Source: Arenicola marina
Lineage: Eukaryota > Annelida > Polychaeta > Arenicolidae
NCBI GenBank assembly: GCA_964019135.1
Contig: OZ025255.1
Coordinates: forward strand, 9,610,001 to 9,674,000
Direction: 5' to 3'
DNA: 64,000 nucleotides
The position numbers and the translations under genes are program-made. Under the pieces are notes generated by a model that did no database searches, was not told the origin of the DNA, and saw only the letters and a program-made list of their open reading frames with translations. Positions within the stretch are counted from its first letter, which is position 1. Each line of letters opens with the position of its first letter. Shown in pieces: positions 36,101-48,100 of this stretch.

Positions 36101-39100
36101 CCAGTGACCGCGCGGACGCCTACCGAACCCAGACACCCACGCTGTAGCGTTAAACATGTATGCGCTCGGCGAGGCCGGGTTATATGTTAGGCATCCATGA
36201 TATAGGATCACCACCATCTCCACATTAAGGTGGTATTATTTCTCTAAAATATTCAGTGCGATTACAATTATTATTATTAAAGATATTATTTTAAAATATT
36301 TCGTCAACTAAGTCAGACATAATTTATGCATCAGTGTATTTTTGCTTTTTTCGACCCATAACTGGTATTCTTAGCGACCACATTTACTATTTGATGCCTT
36401 AACGAGTACACCGTTTGAAATTAAAAAAAACATGCAAAACTGAAGCTTTCGTACCAACCATTTATAGTTACAGGTGGAATAAATAAAAGACATGGTTACA
36501 TCATTATATCTGGCATACATCTATTAATTCAACTTATATAATACGGCCATGCGATATGAAAACACTGAATGAAATACAAGTTTGAAATTTAACAATATCA
36601 AAGGACATGTACAATGAAACACTTTCAAATACCTGTCAGTAACATAGAATAAAAACAAATCACAAAAATGATATTAACACAATAGAAAATAGAAATTTTA
36701 ATCCCGAAACTCAAAATCAAAGCCACCCGCACAACGATATTAACACAATAGAAAATAGAAATTTTAATCCCGAAACTCAAAATCAAAGGCCACCCGCACA
36801 ACGATTTTAACTGAGTCGCGTACAAGATAAACGAGAAACCCGGCAGCGAGAGATGATCAGAGAAGGCACATACATGTACGACATGCCGAAAGTGGGGTAC
36901 TCACAGACAAGCAATGATAACGTCTGCGAGAGACAAAGTGTGCAATTTCAGAATCAACGCTGGATTGCACAATGGGTCACAAACAAAAGGGAAAATAATT
37001 AGTTAAACTACAAAGGCGAATAGCAATCACAACTGTGGCCATCGGGAGTGTACAATAAGCAAGCGAAGAGACGCCATAGAAATACACAATATTATATTCT
37101 ATGGATTCAGATACACATCTAAAAATCTGGTGGATATCTAAACAAAATCTAGAACAAAATTCAACGATTTTTCGCGAACGTAAAATCAATTTAACTTATC
37201 AGTTATGAACAAAAAATTATTAGAAATGAATTATGAAAACCTTAAGATATGCAATTTTTATATTGCTTTAACCCATACGGCAGTTATAGACCTATTGGTC
37301 AGTTATCAAAGCAGCAAACAATGTTTCGATGAATCGCATGACAACCATATCATCAGCATTACCCCCTCACCATCTTAACAAACGCAGCACCGATTACGAA
37401 ATATTAGCCTTTACCGCGATCGACAAGTCTAACCAAACCTAAAATTGCTAATACTAACTGGCTTGATTGATATAGAAATCGGGTGACGTTTAAATTTTAC
37501 TCATTGATTTCAAAGAGAAAACCAAATAGCTTTTTAATATACATTGTATAGCAATTGATAAATCTTCTTTACAGTCTCAATTATCTTGTTCCACACATTC
37601 GTATCATTATGTGTCAATTCATATATGTAACTGAAATGAACTCAAAACATACCGAAACAAACATCCAACATCCTCGGTTTAGCCACAGTTTCATGTTCCA
37701 GTAATTGCATAAACACACAGCAGAAAACCTAAAACAGATTCATTGATGGTATATCAAAGATACAGAAAACAAAACGGCACAAAATAAAATAAATTAACAC
37801 CGATATCTTAAAACTATTCGGGGGTCGAGCGTTCGCCAGGTGTATCGCGCCGACAGGCAGGCTTAACGCGTGATTGATTACCTTTTTCGGGTGATATAAG
37901 TTTCAGGCAAGCGGTCCTGGTTAAGGGAGTGAACTAATTATGGTATAATATATATTATAATATATAGACCTAGCTATTTGATCTATATGTTTTGGGTGCC
38001 TATAGTTACAGGATCAGCCAATCAGGTGTTTGTGTGCAGCCGGTGCCTGCCCCCACCCTCATCACACCCCACCACCTTACCTACCCAGACACCCGCTATG
38101 GTGACCAATCAGCAATTCATGTGGATTATCTGGCTATTCTCCCCCACTCCTCCCACACGCCCTGCGGCATTCCTGGGCCCGTAAGTTAGGATCGGTCGGG
38201 GCCAAATATTTCGCCCTAGAATAGGATATTAGCATGGAGCGGGGCGACATATTAGGCCCCCGCCGTTCGAACTTACGGGCACTGGTGTCGAAACTGCCCC
38301 TATTAAATGCAACAAAACAACAGTTGGAAATGTAGACTAATTTGAAAACACTACACATAAATCTGTGAAATCATAAAATATAGTCAATTGGAAGTAGAGA
38401 CACTGGCGACGTGCGGACATAGATTTCGTGCGTGGCTTACAACATTACAACATGTAGTTGGAGTGGATACCAGAGGCTGTATTCATGAACCCTGCTTAGC
38501 GCTACGCACATCTACTTAGCGGCAAGTAGAACATTTGGAAACGTCTTTTTGCAAATGCAAGTTGCATTTTTAAAATCATGAAAGCCAAGTGCGTGGCAGC
38601 ATATGAAAAAAGGCCTTTTGTATGTCTTTTTTTAATGTCTAAATGATTATGAATAGCTTCCCTGTACGCGTATTCGTAACCTTGTCGTAACTTACGCGTC
38701 ACGGCTTTTCAAGCTGGTGGCGATGTTATTCATGATCATTATTGTTCTAGCTTTTTTGATAATAATTATTCGCTGAATAATAATAATAATGCTGAAACGA
38801 TACTTTGTAAAGTCTTGCCAAAGGTTCTGTGTAGCCTTAAGCACGTTTGCGTAGTGTTAAGACGGGATGGTGAATACTGGACCCCGGCACTTACTCTTGC
38901 TCTGTGGGAGGAGGGCCGCTGATGCAGATTTGGGCTTGGCGGCCTGCTTCACACTGGTCCCCTGGGGCGTTTCCTTGGCGACCGGGGGGTCGGCCCTTAG
39001 GGTGTCGGCCTCAGATGCAGGTGGCGGGAGAGCGGGTTTGCTGGTGCGGCCAGGCTGTGCGGCGGCGTGGGGTGGCGGACGGGCGCCCCGGGGTGGTTCG

Positions 39101-42100
39101 TTGCGCTCCGGAGTGGCCACCCGCCCCCCCGCACCGCCTCCGGCCCCGCGCCCCCCATCCCCGCGCCCGCCGTCCGGGTCCTGTCGCTGGTCTGACGAGC
39201 CATATCCCTCAGCGTAGTAACCCCGCCCGTTGCCATAGCCACCGCCGGCCCAGGACCTGGCGATCCCCGCGGGGAGACGGCGTCCCACAAGACCCTGCGT
39301 CCCAGACTCGTCTCCGTACTCGTCTTGCTCTCCCGGCGTCGGGTGTCTGTTACGGCTCCTCTGATTGGCTACCTCCTGGTAAAAGTCATCCCGGCTAGAC
39401 GGGTACTGTCCGTAAGGGTCGCTGTATTCGTAGTTATCCGCGTAACCACCACCACCACCACCACCGCCGCCACCACCGGCCATGTCGTCACCTCTACCGC
39501 GGCCGTAAAACCCTCTGAAGTCATACCCGGTCGCTGGAGGGCGCGGCCTCCCCATGCCCCCCTTGGCGAAGTTACGCCGGACGTAGGGACTCATCCTAGA
39601 AGCTGACTGCACGGGAGAAGCGGCCTTTGAGGAGGAGGAGGAAGAGGAGGAGGAGGAGGAGGAGGGGTCATACTTCTTTATAACGTTCTGGCTCTCTGGC
39701 CAGGGATGGCTATGGTAGTCGGGCCAGTCGCCTTTACCTTGCGTATGGTCGTCACCCGCTATGCCCTCCAGGAGGGGGTTGGGCGGCAGGGGGGTATCGG
39801 AGTCAGCGGGAAGCATCTGGGTCAAGCGGGGCACGGCATCATTCATACAAGAGAAGAAGGACTCCCCTTTCTCGGCGTCAGTGTAGTACATCATGTAGAA
39901 GTTACACATCTCGTCATTGTGGGTGGCGCTGTAACAGGTAATAATACATCATGTAGAAGTTACACATCTAGTCATTGTGGGTGGCGCTGTAACAGGTAAT
40001 AATGCATCATGTAGAAGTTACACATCTAGTCATTGTGGGTGGCGCTGTAACAGGTAATAATACATCATGTAGAAGTTACACATCTCGTCATTGTGGATGG
40101 CGCTGTAACAGGTAATAATACGTCATGTAGAAGTTACACATCTCGTCATTGTGGGTGGCGCTGTAACAGGTAATAATACATCATGTAGAAGTTACACATC
40201 TCGTCATTGTGGGTGGCGCTGTAACAGGTAATAATACATCATGTAGAAGTTACACATCTCATCATTGTGGATGGCGCTGTAACAGGTAATAATACATCAT
40301 GTAGAAGTTACACATCTAGTCATTGTGGGTGGCGCTGTAACAGGTAATAATACATCATGTAGAAGTTACACATCTCGTCATTGTGGGTGGCGCTGTAACA
40401 GGTAATAATACATCATGTAGAAGTTACACATCTCGTCATTGTGGGTGGCGCTGTAACAGGTAATAATACATCATGTAGAAGTTACACATCTCGTCATTGT
40501 GGGTGGCGCTGTAACAGGTAATAATACATCATGTAGAAGTTACACATCTCGTCATTGTGGATGGCGCTGTAACAGGTAATAATACATCATGTAGAAGTTA
40601 CACATCTCGTCATTGTGGGTGGCGCTGTAACAGGTAATAATACATCATGTAGAAGTTACACATCTCGTCATTGTGGGTGGCGCTGTAACAGGTAATAATA
40701 CATCACGTACAAGTTACACATCTCGTCATTGTGGGTGGCGCTGTAACAGTTACATCATGTACAAGTTACACATCTCGTCATTGTGGGTGGCGCTGTAACA
40801 GTTAGATCACGTACAAGTTACACATCTCGTCATTGCGAGTGGCGCTGTAACAGTTACATCATGTACTAGTTACACATCTCGTCATTGTGGGTGGCGCTGT
40901 AACAGTTAGATCACGTACAAGTTACACATCTCGTCATTGTGAGTGGCGCTGTAACAGTTACATCATGTACAAGTTACACATCTCGTCATTGTGGGTGGCG
41001 CTGTAACAGTTACATCATGTACAAGTTACACATCTCGTCATTGTGGGTGGCGCTGTAACAGTTAGATCACGTACAAGTTACACATCTCGTCATTGTGGGT
41101 GGCGCTGTAACAGGTAATAATACATCATGTACAAGTTACACATCTCGTCATTGTGGGTGGCGCTGTAACAGGTAATAATACATCAAGTAGAAGTTACACA
41201 TCTCGTCATTGTGGGTGGCGCTGTAACAGTTACATCATGTACAAGTTACACATCTCGTCATTGTGGGTGGCGCTGTAACAGGTAATAATACATCAAGTAG
41301 AAGTTACACATCTCGTCATTGTGGGTGGCGCTGTAACAGTTACATCATGTACACGTTAAACATCTCGTCATTGAGATAATGCCACTGTTCTCTCCCCACA
41401 GAACAGACAAAAAATGCAATCAGCCGGCTATCGCATTTAGAGACGAGGAACACGCTTATTTACTGGTTGTCTCTTCACGAAATCAGGGAACAAGCCCACT
41501 TACCCGATCCCTGTTGCCTTCGCCTGGTGCGAAGCATCGTAGGTACACTCAGCCGCCTGGAAATCAAGGCCAGACTTAAAGCAGCCTACTTACATGCGCC
41601 GTCTTAGTTTTTTTACATTTTAGAATACAGACTAAAAGTTTCTCAAAATTATGATGCACATGATTTATATCTCGTTGAGTGTAAAACAACAATTTCAACA
41701 TAAAACTGCGCGGTTTATTTACATCACGCGCGGACGTCCTAGCGAGTCGCGGTCGACATCACACAGAATACCGAACAGCGAACAGGCGCGGGATATAAAG
41801 CCGGCCACCAACTTCTGCGACGTTGAACAAATTTCTTTCTCTCCAGATAGGCTTTCAGGATTTAAATTCAAGACAAAATATACGTATTTGACATCAAGAA
41901 GAGGTTGGTAATACAAACTAACAGAACATATTACTTTAATGAAATAAACTAATGAAGCCAAAATGTTGGAGACAAACAAATGTCTGAAAAGTAAATGCAC
42001 ACGTACTTATACCGTAACAAGTTTTAAATCTGCGACCTTGTGCAATCTTACATACACAGGCAGATACATTATTACTAAGGAGATGATGCTTACCAGATAG

Positions 42101-45100
42101 TCACCGGGCTTCACTGTAACGCTCTTTTGTACGGGGTAAAACGCCTGTCAAACAAAACGTTGGTGCATGCTATCAGAGTTGTATTGAAAGGCTGGTGGAA
42201 GAGATCGGTCAAACTGAACCAAACTACAGAATCCATACCACATCAACATGATACAACAAACCTACTTACAAGGGTAAAGATATCCATGTATCTAAAATGT
42301 TCTTTAATTTATTTGTCAGAAAAAGCACAGCTGCTAGGTCTTTGATCCACGATAACCTCATATTTTTCCTCGTAGCTTGCCATATTTTCGGTAATCATCA
42401 TTCGTAAGATTGTTAGATATCTCCGGCCATGAATTACATTATATATTAATATTATTATTATTTAAGGGAACTCCATAATTCTGCAGCGTAACATTGGCAC
42501 TCACCTGAGGCCACTGGGGATTTCCTTTACCTATTAGGTTCCAGGTACCATTGTTTTGGTACCCGGAAATAACTTTCCCTGCAAGAAATTAGAACATTTC
42601 GTTACATCACTGGCGAGATAGTATAGCTCAAACAGTTGGTATCACGCCGCAGCAACTTTTTATTAGTTCATATAAAGTACTCTTCTGTGTTTACCCTTTT
42701 ACCATCTCCAATTGTAATGCTTAAATAGTAGGGGTCGGGTACTGGTGAATTCCGTAGCTTCCTCGCAGGGGAACAGGACTTCATAGATGAATACAAACCC
42801 ATGTGCTTTTATACCGAGTTTCTTACTGTTTTTATAAGATTATTCTTATAAGATGAACGTTGACGAAACATTGTATCAATAGCGATTATCTACTGACCTG
42901 GCCTAAGTTATCTATAGTGGTGTCATAACGGCAATTACCTAGTATTGAATTTCAGTGACAATAAATAGACGAAGGCGTTATTTCTGACGAACGAAGTATA
43001 TTTTAACAACATCGGTTGGAAATTTGTCAAGCCGGCATATTCCAGGGTAACTGAAAATCGACAGGGAATGGTTGTCTGGGTTACGCACAGCTCACCTAAT
43101 GAATGTGCATGGACCCGGAAGGCAAATGGATGGATGTCAGTATTCCCGTTATATTTACAGGAAATCTTCGCGTGAATATCTGAAGAAAAAAGTAATCAAG
43201 AGAAAATATAAACTGTTGATAGAAAAATCCACGCGCGCGACGAAAACGGTTATCAAACCACGCCAGCGTATTAAACAAGCAGATTAAATTGAGAATCTAT
43301 CGATGAATGGTTTAAGTGTTTTAGGCCAACCTTGTGACCACATGGGCTACACCGGGATCAGATGAAAGATCTAATGCGCTAGAATTTTTTTTCTCATAAA
43401 AGTGGTAAATAAAAATCTAAAATGCTGGAAAATATCAATTTTACTAGCGAGTTTACATATGTATGAGTTTCTATTCACATTTAAACGTGTAATAAATGGC
43501 GTCACGTTGATCGGGTGCTTACTTGTGGCCATGGGCGGTATCGTGAGTTGGGTGGAGAGCAGGATGTACACGCCAGCAAGGTTCTTCTGTCTGTCAGGGC
43601 GGCAGAAACAAGAGAAAAATGAGGAACAAAAATCGCGAAAGGGTGTACGCAAACGGGTCGTTAAAAGTCGAGACAGACAAAATTCGAGTTAATAATTCGC
43701 GTCTCGTGTTACTCTGAATTATAAATAACATATTGCCATACGACTAAGAGTCAACCATGCCTTTCCTCATTCCACAGGAACCGCAGTCCCGTGAGGGTCA
43801 CAGTGTGTCGCATAAGAAGGAAATCTCCACAAGAATGCTTCACTTTACTGTAATCGTAGCAACAGGAGCCCATGGGTTGAATTGCGGCCATAAATAAGGA
43901 ATAATATCAATCGTTTGTAGGAGTAAGTAGGGCGCTTTAATCAATGTAGACAAAACGCGACAATGAGTCGAGGCACGGTAAAGACAAGCGATGTTTTCGG
44001 GAGCGATCCCCTAGGATTAAGTTAGGGGGAGTAACCCCACAATCTTTACGAAGAAGAACGAAAGTATATTTATCATATCACAAACATTTGCACAGGTGCA
44101 CAATAGCCGAACGCGCTACCTAATAATAACAATAAATGCAAGGTGTCCATTGGTTGGTTCGTTGGATATTCAGGACGTTTTAACCAGTTTTGGTCATTCG
44201 CGTCAATGGGAGAAGGACCGGAAGAGCGGAGCCATGTCCCCGGGGGTAACCCCCTACACTTTGCGAAGAAAGCGACATGCGATCTTTATCCTGCGACCAC
44301 ACAGACATGGCCACAGCGGGGGGGCGAACCACCGATCCACGTGCCGTTAGGCTCTCAGGTGGCCAGAGCACTCCATGCGAGCGCTCTAACCCACTGAGCT
44401 ACCGAGGCGACCCTAGGTGTCCATTGGTATCCTTACCTCTCTCGTGTGATGGAGAGACGTACTCCAGATGTGTCGGGGGGAGTCCCGGCTGCGGTAGCAT
44501 CAAGGCACACAGGGTCAGTACGCAGGGTATGTAGTAAGGGTACATCCTATGTCCACTTAATGTCAAACAGTTGGTGACACGGCCAAACAACTTCAGCTCA
44601 TGTCATGCTCATGTGTTCCCCCGCTTACATTCCTGAGTTATAGTGCCCTAGTTGTAGGGCCAAGTAATATTCTGAGCGAATTTAATCGCCTTCCACTTGA
44701 AATTCAAGAGGAAGGAAAATTACTTAATGGAAAAGTTCAAAAACCAACGTGCTGCTGAGATTTTGTTGGCTGTTTTTTATTGGCTGTTTCGATGAATGCG
44801 TTTATAGTTATTTCATTGAATACAAACTGATTCCTGTTATTGAAACGCATTCTTCTATGTTTACAGTCGCAGATACTGATCCCTCAGATGGTGTGGACGA
44901 CACCTCTGTGGCATTACATAAAACTGGCAATGTCCTCATTGATTCTAATCACGAGTTGTGTCGCATAGAATAAAACATACAGGTCCAGACAAGTCGTAAC
45001 GAATGGCATGGTTCGTTGGTTGGTTGTATATTCAGGACGTTTTAACCACTTTTGGTCATATCGCGTCAATAGGAGAAGGAAGGGAGAGTGGAGCCATGTC

Positions 45101-48100
45101 TCCGGAGAATCGACTGGTATGCCAGGACCTACCAGGGAATGCATTCTTGTAGTGAATCTGGAGTACGAAGTATTTGTATCCGGTCTGCTGACCAACCTGG
45201 AACCCCACATCTGTCGGAAACAAGAACCAGTATCAGAGAGGAGACTCACAAATCGGGGCCAAACAGCTTAGCAAAGAAGCTACATGTATGTACCAAGTCA
45301 TTGTGAACGATAAATCAATCCATTCCCTTGATGACAGGACGTCCTATCATTAACAACGATTCAATAATATTTATAGGATCGTTTTCGGATAATCAGAACT
45401 GTGAAATCAAAGATCATGATCTTTTGCCAGTTGGGACCGATACTGATTCCAATAAAGTATATCATATATATCAGTCTGCATGTATGTTCATCAATCATAG
45501 ACAGAAATAGCACCAAGCCGATAAATATATCCCAAAACATTGTGAGCGCAAAAAAAAAACGCGTAAGTAGATGGTTGGTTGTATATTAAGGACGCTTTAA
45601 GCACTTTTGGTCATATCGCGTCAATGGGAGAAGGAAGGGAGAGTGGAGCCATTTCCCCGGGGGTAACCCCCTACTCTTTGTGAAGAAGGACATGGGATCT
45701 TTCTCCTGAGACCACACAGCCATGGCCACAGCGGGGCTCGAACCATCGACCCACGTGCCGTTAGGCTCTCAGGTGACCAGAGCACTCAATGCGAGCGCTC
45801 TAGCCCAGTGAGCTACCGGGCCGGCCCCAACGCGTAAGTAGAAGACAACGGTCACCTTTGGGCATGCTTGTCGGAGGCGCATTCTTTGCCCAGGCAAAGA
45901 GGATTTTTTCTTGCTTTCGACCCCCGCAGATTGCGCCGCACCGCCTGTAAGTAAACCCATCAAAAAATAAGTCTCTTATTGCCAACCTTAGCAACAACAT
46001 GGCGTAATGGAGACACCACAAACAGCTGACAAATGCATCCCCGGGGATGAAGAGAAATCGATAATTAATATGGTTAATATCCAGATATATTTATAAATAA
46101 ATTGTTAATCTTTATAGTAAGAATGGTCATCGTAATGGCTTCATGCGACATATGCAATAAGAGCGAATCAGCTTACCACACCACAAGGACGTAGTCTGGT
46201 AGGGTAAGTCGCAGGCCACTTACCACGAGGACGTAGTCTGGTAGGTTAAGTCACAGGCCACTTACCACGAGGACGTAGTCTGGTAGGTTAAGTCACAGGC
46301 CACTTACCATGAGGACGGAGTCTGGTAGGGTAAGTCACAGGCCACTTACCATGAGGACGTAGTCTGGTAGGGTAAGTCACAGGCCACTTGCCATGAGGAC
46401 GTAGTCTGGTATGGTAATCACAGACCACTTACCATGAGGACGTAATGTGGTAAGGTAAGTCACAGGCCACTTACCATGAGGACGTAGTCTGGTAGGGTAA
46501 GTCACAGGCCACTTGCCATGAGGACGTAGTCTGGTAGGGTAAGTCACAGGCCACCAACCATGAGGACGTAATGTGGTAGGGTAAGTCGCAGGCCACTTAC
46601 CAAGAGGACGTAGTCTGGTAGGGTAAGTCACAGATCACTTACCACAAGGACGTAATGTGATAGGGTAAGTCGCAGGCCACTTACCATGAGGACGCAGTCA
46701 GGTAGGGCAAGTCGCAGGTCACTTACCACGAGAACGTAGTCAGGTAGGATAAGTCACAGGCCACTTATCATGAGGACGTAATGTGGTAGGGTAAGTCGCA
46801 GGCCACTTACCATGAGGACGTAGTCTGGTAGGGTAAGTCGCAGGCCACTTACCATGAGGACGTACTCTGGTAGGGTAAGTCGCATGCCACTTACCATGAT
46901 GACGTAGTCAGGTAGGGTAAGTCGCAGGCCACTTACTATGAGGACGTAGTCTGGTAGGGTAATCACAGACCACTTGCCATGAGGACGTAGTCTGGTAGGG
47001 TAATCACAGACCACTTACCATGAGGACGTAATGTGGTAGGGTAAGTCGCAGGCCACTTACCATGAGGACGTAGTCTGGTAGGGTAAGTCACAGGCCACTT
47101 GCCATGAGGACGTAGTCTGGTAGGGTAAGTCGCAGGCCACTTACCATGAGGACGTAGTCTGGTAGGGTAAGTCACAGGCCACTTGCCATGAGGACGTAGT
47201 CTGGTAGGGTAAGTCACAGATCACTTACCACAAGGACGTAATGTGATAGGGTAAGTCGCAGGCCACTTACCATGAGGACGTAATGTGGTAGGGTAAGTCA
47301 CAGATCACTTACCACAAGGACGTAATGTGATAGGGTAAGTCGCAGGCCACTTACCATGAGGACGTAATGTGGTAGGGTAAGTCACAGATCACTTACCACA
47401 AGGACGTAATGTGATAGGGTAAGTCGCAGGCCACTTACCATGAGGATGCAGTCAGGTAGGGCAAGTCGCAGGTCACTTACCATGAGAACGTAGTCAGGTA
47501 GGATAAGTCACAGGCCACTTATCATGAGGACGTAATGTGGTAGGGTAAGTCACAGGCCCCTAACCATGAGGACGTAATGTGGTAGGGTAAGTCGCAGGCC
47601 ACTTACCATGAGGACGTACTCTGGTAGGGTAAGTCGCATGCCACTTACCATGATGACGTAGTCAGGTAGGGTAAGTCGCAGGCCACTTACTATGAGGACG
47701 TAGTCTGGTAGGGTAAGTCGCAGGCCACTTACCACGATGACGTAGTCAGGTAGGGTAAGTCGCAGGCCACTTACCATGAGGACGTAGTCTGATGGGGTAA
47801 GTCACAGGCCACTTACCATCAGGACGTAGTCTGGTAGGGTAAGTCGCAGGCCACTTACCATGACGACGTAATGTGGCAGGGTAAGTCACAGGCCACTTAC
47901 CATGAGGACGTAGTCTGATGGGGTAAGTCGCAGGCCACTTACCATGAGGAAGTAGTCTGGTAGGGTAAGTCACAGGCGAACAGCAACATGTGATGGGCCG
48001 TGGAGGCCGATGCTAAAGCCTCGTACTGAGCTGGAAGGGCGGGAAACACATTGTGAAGGCGGGAAGCACATTGTGAGGGCGGGAAGCACATTGTGAAGGC

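Larger units (their letters stand above)
29861..36119 (-). other. PAM: PAL catalytic region, transmembrane segment (PAM exons 13-20)
   Basis: NHL/beta-propeller lyase domain. Active-site residues known from rat PAL are present: Arg682 in FHRGPRVWDG; zinc-ligand histidines His733 (FYMPHGL), His840 (FDIPHSI) and His937 (FSRPHDI); and Tyr800 in DGYCNHR. CVADRENGRVQCF and FAVNG-like LYAVNGASVYD are also typical. Exon 20 then gives an acidic/Pro-rich juxtamembrane stretch and a hydrophobic helix around residues 1051-1070 (IIGALLIVPVIVVIAITVF), followed by LRLRKSG. Confidence 0.93.
36120..38894. other. PAM: PAM intron 12, mostly unique AT-rich sequence
   Basis: 2.8-kb intron between the linker exon and the first PAL exon. 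It contains a 66-bp duplication and a possible MITE, listed separately. I found no exon, RNA gene or minisatellite. Confidence 0.5.

Noticed and set aside
46377..47973. Arg/Pro/His/Gly repeat ORFs (TYPTRLRPHGKW type)
   Set aside because: They are the 42-bp intron 3 array in frames other than that of PAM exon 3, where a TAA follows directly.
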